DNA of 16,342 bases from a bacterium (GTDB lineage Bacteria > UBA9089 > JASEGY01). The notes under the pieces are model-generated. The model saw only the letters and a list, made by a program, of their open reading frames with translations, was not told where the DNA came from and searched no databases. A program made the position numbers and the translations under genes. The stretch covers positions 1-16,342 of the forward strand of contig JASEGY010000022.1 in NCBI GenBank assembly GCA_030019105.1, in the 5' to 3' direction. Position 1 is the first letter of the stretch, and each line of letters begins with the position of its first letter. Of the stretch, positions 5,761-12,100 are shown piece by piece.

Positions 5761-6819
5761 CTAAAACCGATACGAAATCGAGAAGCGGTGAGAGATACCC
5801 AGGTCGCTGTTGTTAAGCACGGCGTAATCTAACGTGAGGCCTCCCGGAATTGTGGTTTCACTTTTTCGAGCGCCTCTGCTGCCATAGTATTTTTGTTCCT
5901 CCCGATAATAACTTGTCCGAACTGTTTGGCCCTTCATCGGCTTTATCCCCAGACCGGCGGTAATATCACCTTCATCATATCCTGCTCTTAAAGCCAACTT
6001 TCCGTTAAGCAAGCAAAACTCTGTCCCTCCATGCACCTTGACAGACCGGTCACTGGTCTTATCTACATCCAGGGCAAGGATAAGGGCATTCTTCAGCAAC
6101 CGATAGGCTGCCCCGGCCCGAAGAGTTAATGGCCATTTATCACTTTCTTCTTCCCGCTTTATCTTCGGCCCCAGCACATTTTCCAGATTTAACCCGAGGC
6201 TTAACTCTGGCCTGGCCCGATAGAGCAGACCAAGGTCTACGCCCATGCCGCTGCCGTCATCATCGCCCCACTCGTGAGAGGCCCACTTGAAATTTCCGCC
6301 TGCCGAGAGACGTGGGGAAAGTTTATAACTGCCCGCAAAAGAAAAAAGGCTTCTTTTATCAGACATGTCTCCACCAGGGGTATTATTTTCATCCGTCCGT
6401 TCAGTTCCATCCACACTCAATTGGGCGAATCCACCCCCCAGACTCCAGGATGGAAAGGAACGGCCGAGGCCAAAGAAATAATACTTTGTTTCCTCAAAGA
6501 GGCTGACATGCATCAGAGATACTTCTCCACCTTTGATCTGAGACAATCCAGCCGCATTAGCGCCGATAGCCCCCAGATCGTCTGCCAGGCCGACATAAGC
6601 CTGGCCCATAGCCTGAGCTCGGGCCGCCGTTCCCAGGGCAGTAAAATAGCCTGGAAGCCCCCCGTCTTCAGAGGTAGCATGGGCAGAACTACCCCACAGC
6701 AAGATTCCTATTAGCGAGATAATGCGGATTGCGAATTGCGGATTGCGGATTGTTCCGATTTTCGATTTCCGATTTTCGATTTCCGATTGCAGATTCAATG
6801 TAATTAGGTTCCCTTTCAT
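5761..6819 (-). CDS. PorV/PorQ-like (UPF0164) outer-membrane beta-barrel protein
   Basis: This 352-residue protein has the PorV/PorQ hallmark just after the signal peptide: FTALGTAARAQAMGQAYVGL and ADDLGAIGANAAGLSQIKGG (residues about 58-97). Amphipathic beta strands then run to a C-terminal aromatic strand (ISHRFSISYRF), as expected for an outer-membrane barrel. In Bacteroidetes PorV is the shuttle of type IX secretion, but the wider family occurs in many phyla without it. The start is ATG at 6819 with AAGGAGGTGG 7 nt upstream. Residues 8-33, between the start and the hydrophobic core (34-44) of the signal peptide, are encoded by a dispersed repeat and are charged and atypical. Predicted cleavage is after SSAHA (48). 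It is the first gene of the export cluster after the 429-nt repeat-rich gap. Confidence 0.85.
   Translation of the reverse strand: MKGNLITLNLQSEIENRKSKIGTIRNPQFAIRIISLIGILLWGSSAHATSEDGGLPGYFTALGTAARAQAMGQAYVGLADDLGAIGANAAGLSQIKGGEVSLMHVSLFEETKYYFFGLGRSFPSWSLGGGFAQLSVDGTERTDENNTPGGDMSDKRSLFSFAGSYKLSPRLSAGGNFKWASHEWGDDDGSGMGVDLGLLYRARPELSLGLNLENVLGPKIKREEESDKWPLTLRAGAAYRLLKNALILALDVDKTSDRSVKVHGGTEFCLLNGKLALRAGYDEGDITAGLGIKPMKGQTVRTSYYREEQKYYGSRGARKSETTIPGGLTLDYAVLNNSDLGISHRFSISYRF
6721..6797. repeat. Dispersed short-word repeat inside the PorV-like signal-peptide region
   Basis: Words GCGGATTGCGAATTGCGGAT (6724 onward) are followed by alternating CGATTTTCGATTTC words up to about 6788. They add about 26 codons in frame directly after the first seven codons. 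The first part matches the repeats at 1-22 and 3841-3855. Confidence 0.8.
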
Positions 6820-6970
6820 CTGGTAACCACCTCCTTAAAGATTTTGTCTGGTCTTTTGGTCTTCGATTTTTCTGCGTCCTACTTATTCATTGTTTCACCT
6901 GAAAATCCCTTTTTGGGATACTGCTTAGTTTTTCGGTGCTCATCCGCTACTACTTTGATTATGAAAATCT

Positions 6971-7057
6971 AATAGCACACGGATAACACGGATACTACGG
7001 ATTACCACGGATAAAATCAGTATAAATCCGTTAAATCCGTGTCATCCGTGTGCTATT
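6971..7057. repeat. Long inverted repeat with 23-bp arms
   Basis: Arms 6971-6993 and 7035-7057 (right arm ends GTCATCCGTGTGCTATT) pair with one mismatch. Further ATCCGT / ACGGAT words lie in the loop. It lies between convergently repeated elements and has no coding capacity. It looks like a dispersed hairpin repeat and could act as a bidirectional transcription terminator downstream of the CopG gene's neighbour or in the leader of the PorV-like gene. Confidence 0.7.
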
Positions 7058-7108
7058 AAAAACAATAGCCTTCATAAAAGCTAAAGGTAGTGACGCTATC
7101 CACACTCA

Positions 7109-7153
7109 GGAGTTAATCCTTTAGGATTTCATTATGAAAGGCTAAAGCCTAAA
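7109..7153. repeat. MITE-like element core, copy 2 (inverted relative to copy 1)
   Basis: GGAGTTAATCCTTTAGGATT ... AGGCTAAAGCCTAAA is the reverse complement of 4550-4598, identical except for a 4-base insertion in copy 1. The two copies bracket the PorV-like and DUF58 genes in opposite orientation. Confidence 0.75.
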
Positions 7154-7248
7154 ATCCGAAATATAGCTTGCTTTAGCTTTCGTGTGCCTCATTGATTAAA
7201 AAGAGTAGCTATTCCCACTGATTAGGTACTTTTTTCTAAATCAAAGTA

Positions 7249-7518
7249 CTAACGGGTGAGCACCAGTTTCTCTGCCAGCCACAGATTCACTAATGTTTCC
7301 GAATGCACGCCTTTGCGGCTTGCCACCCCATGAATCTGCTTTGCCAACCCATCTTCGATCTGAAAAAGGTTAATATGCCTGGTCTCTTTCGGGGAAAATT
7401 CGAGTTCAACTTCTTTCAACACGTCCTCATAGTCAGTAAGATCGTGAGTATCAAAAAAATCCTGAAATTCATCAACACTTTTAAAGCTCGGAATTGGATC
7501 TCGCTTACTTTTTGACAT
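7249..7518 (-). CDS. CopG-type (PF12441-like) antitoxin
   Basis: This 89-residue protein has the same N-terminal signature as the antitoxin at 1675-1980: SVDEFQDFFDTHDLTDYEDV (residues 14-33). A basic ribbon-helix-helix-like end follows (INLFQIEDGLAKQIHGVASR, then KGVHSETLVNLWLAEKL). ATG 7518 overlaps the end of the upstream 68-residue frame by 14 nt and has no clear Shine-Dalgarno, so its translation is probably coupled to that cistron. The overlap ties it to the Rpn-like locus rather than to the PorV-like gene 429 nt downstream. By family it should bind DNA and neutralise a toxin; the nearest candidate partner is the Rpn-like nuclease three cistrons upstream, but pairing of these two families is not established to my knowledge. 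Confidence 0.8.
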   Translation of the reverse strand: MSKSKRDPIPSFKSVDEFQDFFDTHDLTDYEDVLKEVELEFSPKETRHINLFQIEDGLAKQIHGVASRKGVHSETLVNLWLAEKLVLTR

Positions 7519-7711
7519 GTTTCTGTCGTCTTTCCCGCTTTTCTATATAGGCTTCGATTTCTTCAAGGGATAATCGCTGCAAGATATCTTCGGTAGAAAG
7601 CCCCTGCAACCGATCTTCGGTAGAAAACCGCGGCAAAACCTCTTCGGGAGTTAAAAGATTCAGATGGTCCTTTGTATAATCCCGTTTGAAATCTTCCATC
7701 GTGTACGGCAT
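7505..7711 (-). CDS. Free-standing copy of the Rpn-like C-terminal peptide (diverged, 68 aa)
   Basis: It begins MPYTMEDFKRDYTKDHLNLL, matching residues 201-220 of the Rpn-like protein with one change, then diverges. A 9-residue unit is repeated (STEDRLQGL, STEDILQRL, SLEEIEAYI), giving a longer acidic linker than in the parent, before the basic end KRERRQKHVKK. The ATG at 7711 follows GGGGGGATAGGGAATTGGT, identical to the leader of the copy at 7721-7906. It lies 9 nt after that copy's stop, which favours re-initiation. The divergence without stops or frameshifts argues that it is still under selection. The role is unknown; it could be a separate inhibitor subunit of the nuclease. Confidence 0.6.
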   Translation of the reverse strand: MPYTMEDFKRDYTKDHLNLLTPEEVLPRFSTEDRLQGLSTEDILQRLSLEEIEAYIEKRERRQKHVKK

Positions 7712-7720
7712 ACCAATTCC

Positions 7721-7906
7721 CTATCCCCCCAGCTTCGATATTGAATCTCGCTTACTTCTTGTGGCATGTGTCTGTTGCCTTTCCCGCTTTTCTAAGTAGG
7801 CTTTGATTTCTTCAGTAGAAAGCCCCTGCAACCGATCTTCGGTAGCCAACAAATTCAGATGCTCCTTTGTATAATCCCGTTTGAAATCTTCCATCGTGTA
7901 CGGCAT
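7721..7906 (-). CDS. Free-standing copy of the Rpn-like C-terminal peptide (61 aa, identical to parent)
   Basis: The ATG at 7906 opens a 61-residue frame identical to the last 61 residues of the Rpn-like protein (MPYTMEDFKRDYTKEHLNLL ... SISKLGG). It is part of a perfect 195-bp tandem duplication. It starts 9 nt after the parent's TAG, with AGGGAATTGGT before the ATG and a run of six G about 13 nt upstream. That is a weaker ribosome binding site than the GGAGGG inside the parent gene. It may be expressed by re-initiation, or may be a very young non-functional duplicate. Confidence 0.5.
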   Translation of the reverse strand: MPYTMEDFKRDYTKEHLNLLATEDRLQGLSTEEIKAYLEKRERQQTHATRSKRDSISKLGG

Positions 7907-7915
7907 ACCAATTCC

Positions 7916-8101
7916 CTATCCCCCCAGCTTCGATATTGAATCTCGCTTACTTCTTGTGGCATGTGTCTGTTGCCTTTCCCGCTTTTCTAAGTAGGCTTTG
8001 ATTTCTTCAGTAGAAAGCCCCTGCAACCGATCTTCGGTAGCCAACAAATTCAGATGCTCCTTTGTATAATCCCGTTTGAAATCTTCCATCGTGTACGGCA
8101 T
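7916..8101 (-). CDS. Putative intragenic small protein inside the Rpn-like gene
   Basis: The ATG at 8101 (codon 201 of the Rpn-like gene) is preceded by GGAGGG with a 7-nt gap, a stronger and better-spaced ribosome binding site than that of the full-length start. Translation in the same frame gives a 61-residue, highly charged peptide (MEDFKRDYTKEHLN, ATEDRLQGLSTEEIKAYLEK). In E. coli rpn genes, a small protein made from an internal start blocks the toxic full-length nuclease. The architecture here is analogous, and two extra free-standing copies of exactly this segment follow. Expression is inferred, not shown. Confidence 0.45.
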   Translation of the reverse strand: MPYTMEDFKRDYTKEHLNLLATEDRLQGLSTEEIKAYLEKRERQQTHATRSKRDSISKLGG

Positions 8102-8701
8102 ACCAATTCCCTCCAATTGATAATTCTCGAACAACTGGTTGATGATTGTGCTCATCTCCCCTGTGTGGCTCCGATACTGAGCCGCACCAGACATGACCTT
8201 CTCTCGAACCCCACTGAACAAATGCCATATCGCGTTGTGTTCTGCCACCGGCATCTCATTCAACACGAGTACTCGAATCCGATGCGCGCCCCACACCACC
8301 TCATAGACACCCGCCTGCAATCTCTCCAACCTCACTTGGTTAGCCAGCAACTGTGGGAAACGGGTGCTGACCCCATAGAGCCGAAACTGATCTTTCGGCA
8401 AAAGATCGTCCCACGAAGGGCTGGTCTGCTTACGATAATTAACGTAGTGTCCGGTCAGTTCATCAAGCGCCCAATCATCGAGCGGTTCGTGTAATGATTT
8501 ATAACTGAGGAGATTATGTGTAACTATATTATCCAACCCATCAGGCATCTGTCCCGAAAATTCACCGGTCTGCTTCTTCAGAATGACCACATCGAGTAGT
8601 TGCCGTTTGACGGAAAGGTCCTTTTCAAGCTCGACAACAAAGGGTGAGTCCGTGAAGAAGTCAGTTAGGGCTAAACCAAAGAGACGATGCCAGTCAATCA
8701 T
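7916..8701 (-). CDS. Rpn/PD-(D/E)XK-like nuclease family protein
   Basis: This 261-residue protein is counted from ATG 8701 (MIDWHRLFGLALTDFFTDSP). The frame continues upstream to 8740, but those 13 codons fall in a hairpin repeat, so I prefer 8701. The N-terminal two-thirds resembles Rpn/YhgA-type putative recombination-promoting nucleases, and similar proteins are common in cyanobacteria and planctomycetes: FVVELEKDLSVKRQLLDVVI (21-40) with E24/E26 and D37 as metal-ligand candidates, then NLLSYKSLHEPLDDWALDEL (63-82) with K68. The usual E-x-K appears as S66-Y-K68, so activity is uncertain. Residues 201-261 form a charged tail that begins with an internal start. The last 12 residues appear to derive from a CopG-gene start. 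It is the first cistron of a four-gene run. Confidence 0.7.
   Translation of the reverse strand: MIDWHRLFGLALTDFFTDSPFVVELEKDLSVKRQLLDVVILKKQTGEFSGQMPDGLDNIVTHNLLSYKSLHEPLDDWALDELTGHYVNYRKQTSPSWDDLLPKDQFRLYGVSTRFPQLLANQVRLERLQAGVYEVVWGAHRIRVLVLNEMPVAEHNAIWHLFSGVREKVMSGAAQYRSHTGEMSTIINQLFENYQLEGIGMPYTMEDFKRDYTKEHLNLLATEDRLQGLSTEEIKAYLEKRERQQTHATRSKRDSISKLGG
8109..8114 (-). promoter_or_regulatory. Internal Shine-Dalgarno in the Rpn-like gene
   Basis: GGAGGG on the minus strand, 7 nt before the in-frame ATG at 8101. It is lost in the downstream copies, whose leaders carry GGATAGGGAATTGGT instead. Confidence 0.55.
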
Positions 8702-8887
8702 AATTTCTCTGGTTCCCACGCTCTGCGTGGGAACCCCCATCCGGGACGCTCTGCGTCATAGTCTGCATCCCCACGCAGAGATGGGGACGAGGGGTAGGGT
8801 CGAAAATCACAGCTACCCGACCTCAATTTCTAACCGCACAAGTCGAAAAATCCTGAAAAATCTGCGTTTATCTGCGGCCTATTTATT
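8702..8887. repeat. Paired hairpin repeats between the giant gene and the Rpn-like gene
   Basis: Hairpin 1 is GGTTCCCACGC (8711-8721) / GCGTGGGAACC (8725-8735) with a 3-nt loop. Hairpin 2 pairs CCCCAT (8735-8740) with ATGGGG (8781-8786) and CTCTGCGT (8749-8756) with ACGCAGAG (8773-8780). Both share the ACGCAGAG word. This dispersed repeat lies just before the Rpn-like start and could serve as a terminator for the giant gene. No gene is seen in the remaining 8787-8887. Confidence 0.65.
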
Positions 8888-9162
8888 TCACCTGACCATT
8901 ATCTTCCTTACGACATTATCTCCCCCAGCCTCGATATAACACAGGTAAACCCCGGCTTCCACCAGGGTGCCATCACCGTTTTTACCATGCCAGGAGACCT
9001 CGTTCGGCCCGGCCTTACCGCCTTCATCTCCGGCTGAGAACTCAAACTCCTTGACCAGATGGCCAAGCAGATCGTAGAGACGAATAGTCACATTGGTATC
9101 CTTCTTCAGATGATAAACAATCTTTGTCCCCTGGGAAGGCAGGAAGGGATTGGGATAGTTGC
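8888..9162 (-). other. FlgD-Ig-like C-terminal domain of the giant protein
   Basis: The segment starts [11 protein letters not shown], continues [20 protein letters not shown] and [20 protein letters not shown], then [12 protein letters not shown], and ends VRKIMVR. This is the usual order for FlgD-Ig/C-terminal sorting domains: N-P-F, an L/I-Y-[D/N]-x-x-G strand, W-x-G-x-[D/N], G-x-Y, and a final basic K-I-x-[V/I] strand. Confidence 0.85.
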
Positions 9163-12100
9163 TTACTTGCGAAATAGTTGCCAGGGTTTCAGGATTCGTC
9201 CCGTACTCTACCAACCGGAATTCACCGGTATCCGTAGTAGTTGCCGTAACTGTATTATTACCTGTATTCGGCACTGAACCAGGCACCAGCTCCCAGGTTT
9301 TACTATTCTCATTGTAATGGTACATCCTCAGGTTCACTTCATTGGTTACCTTATCTTCCTGATAGGGGATAATGACAGTAATGCCTTCTTTTAGAAAAGC
9401 TCCTTCATCCAGGGCTATTCTCAAACCCGGATTATCGGACGGCTTTATCTTATCATAGTAAATCATCTTTGTCGGTGTATCAATGGAATCTACCTGAACA
9501 TAACCGTCCGTATTAAGTGCCCCGGAGGGAATAATAACTTCCCCTCCACCATCGACTGAAATTGTCCCCCCCAGACCGGCTGTAATCCACTGGGCAGAAC
9601 CTACGATGGTGATAGTAGTAAGGCGCACATCAGAATAACTCCCTATATTTCCAGCCAAATCCCAGGCCTTAACCCGGAAAGAGTAGGTGTGAGAGAACTC
9701 CCCGGTAAATTCATAAGAAGTTGCCGTCGTGTCAGAAGCCAGGGTTCCCCAGGAACCGCTTCCATCCCTGTATTCAAGCCGGTAGGAGGCTATCCCTGAC
9801 CGGTCATCTGTCCCGGCCCAGCTTAGCATAAAGGTTACTCTTGAGTTGGCCGGCAGGGCAGTCAGGAAAACCGTCGGTGACGTTGTATCAATGTTAATGG
9901 TGTAGGTTGAATTTGACTTCGTAAGCCCACCGGCGTTATTTTCCGCCTGAACATACCAGGTGTGCGAGCCTGCTGTAAGCGCTTGTGGTGGAGTAGCCTG
10001 TGTGGCCTGGATGCCTGTAACTTTCTGTTGGTTATCTATAAAGACACTGTAACCGGCAATCCCTGATTCCGGATCAGAAGATGAGTGCCAGGACAGTTGG
10101 GGCTGAGTGTTAAAGGTCCAGGTTCCGCTGGCCGGTGTTAAGAGATCAAAGCTGGCTGGCGGAGTAGGATCTTTTTCGATCTTAGTAGATTTCACCTCAG
10201 ACCAATTCCCCAGGTTGCTGGCATTGTCCCTGGCCCTGACCCGGAAAGAGTATTCGTGGAAGAAATCATCCCGGTTAAATTGGTGGCCGGTAGCCGTGGT
10301 TCCACTGACTAAGGCTTGCCATTGGCCGGCCGGCCAGGCTGTGGTATCCCGGTATTCCAAATCATAAGAGGCTATTCCGGAACCGGCGTCTGTTCCGGTC
10401 CAGCTCACGGTGAAGACAGGCTCAGAAGTAGCCTGCAGCGAATTAAGCTCTGCCGTGGGCAGCGTAATATCTATCCTGACAATATAAATAGATGTAGATT
10501 TCGTTACCAGGCCAATATTGTTTTTAGCCTTTACATACCATGTATGATTCCCCTCGGTCATTGCCCCGGCAGCCTGAGTAGAGGTATCTGCCGGGCCAAC
10601 ACTCTTATTCAGAGCCCCATTCAGGTAGAGGTCATAGCCGGCTATCCCTGACTCAGCATCGGTTGCCGCCTGCCAGGTGAAGACAGGAGAAGGACTATTT
10701 GTCCAGGCTCCATCCGCCGGGGTCAAGATATCAAAGGGCAGGGGTGGAGTGGAGTCTAATTTAACCCCATCAGAATAGGCCGGATCAGATTCAAGCCCAA
10801 CAACATCCTGGGCCTTAACGCTGAAATAGTAAGTCTTTCCTGATAAAAGGGGAAGTCCGCTCTTAGTCACCGAGGTATTAGTGCCGTTATTTGTCCAACC
10901 AACGACCTCAGTTCCACCCTGGCTTGTGCCGATGGCATAAAAGTAAGCAACAATCCCGCTCCCCTCTCCATCATTGGCAATGGCCCAGTTGGCGGAAAGC
11001 TCGGTCTCAGAGCCAGTGGTATCCACATCCGCGCCTGACCACCCATCGTTGACCCAGGCGATGGCCCCTGGTTTGGTTGTATCAAGATTGATACCAAAGA
11101 CAGCGGTTGACCTTCTATCACTGCCGGCATTATTTCTGGCTATCACATGCCAGGTATTCGGCCCCTCATCCAGAGTTGTCCCGGCAGCAAGTTGAGCAGA
11201 GGTGTCTCCGGAGCCAACACTCTTATTCAGAACCCCATTCAGATAGAGGTCATAGCCGGCTATCCCTGATTCACCATTGGTTGTCGCCTGCCAGGTAAAG
11301 ACAGGGGAAGAATTATTTGTCCAGGTACCGCTATCTGGTGTTAAGAGGGTAAAGGCCAGAGGCAGAGTTAAATCGATCCGGATTTCTTTTTCATTGATTG
11401 CTTCCTGATGGCCGAGGTTATCCGCTGAGAAATACTTGACAGTATATATCCCCTCATTTTCAAGCAATATCTCGGTTCCTTCAGCCGAAGAAGTATTGGG
11501 AACAGTGCCGTCAATGGTAAAATAAGTTGCGGCCACACCGGAGCCAATATCACCTGGCGTAAGGGTGATAATTAATTCCGTATCACTCCAATCCACCGGG
11601 GCATTATCGGTTGTGGCCGGCGGAGTATTGTCAAGATAGAGCGTCACGCTTCCTATCCCTGTTTGATTCCCAAGCTTATCGGCGCTTCGGTATTCAAGGG
11701 TGTGCGTATCCTCGGTTTCACCGGCTAAGGTAAAGGAGCCCGTGTAAGTAGTCCAGGTCCCTGCACCATCAAGACGGTATTCGGTAAGCCCTACCCCGAC
11801 TCCTCCTCCATCAGTATCAGAGAGGCTAAAGCTGGTGGTAGTGTCCACATACTTCACCCCATCAGGTGAATACTGCGGCCCGGTAATACTGAGCGCAATG
11901 ATTGGCGGGGCATCATCGACGTAGATATTCAGGGTCTTTTCCGCCTCCCAGTGTCCCAGGGTATCTTCACTTTGATAACCAATGGTATGAGCGCCGGCTG
12001 TTTCAACTGAGAAAGGCCCCGGGTAAGTATTCCATCCTCCACTATCGATGCGGTACCTGATTGATTTAACCCCGGAACCGGTATCCACGGCCGAAAGGTT

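Larger units (their letters stand above)
6820..7248. other. Repeat-rich intergenic region upstream of the PorV-like gene
   Basis: No gene is visible in these 429 nt. Contents: the ribosome binding site of the PorV-like gene (6827-6836), a small hairpin ATCCC-TTTTT-GGGAT (6905-6919), a long inverted repeat (6971-7057) and a MITE-like core (7109-7153). The promoter of the export cluster probably lies here, but I could not pick convincing -35/-10 boxes. Confidence 0.5.
7721..8110. repeat. Perfect 195-bp tandem duplication
   Basis: Positions 7721-7915 and 7916-8110 are identical base for base. The unit spans the last 61 codons of the Rpn-like gene plus the 9-nt spacer, so the period is 65 codons. 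A third, diverged copy follows at about 7519-7720. The unit's 3' codons (RSKRDSISK) resemble the start of the CopG-type antitoxin (KSKRDPIPS). Confidence 0.95.

Noticed and set aside
6820..6970. Riboswitch in the leader of the PorV-like gene
   Set aside because: I looked for cyclic-di-GMP, cobalamin and TPP-type cores and saw no convincing match; there is only a 5-bp hairpin at 6905-6919.
8007..8228. 73-codon minus-strand frame within the Rpn-like gene
   Set aside because: It is out of frame with the conserved protein, has no ribosome binding site, and its composition (Trp, Cys, Gly rich) is typical of a shadow frame.
8702..8740. Upstream start at 8740 for the Rpn-like gene
   Set aside because: The extra 13 codons are the arm of a dispersed hairpin repeat, and homology begins at MIDWHRLFG (8701).
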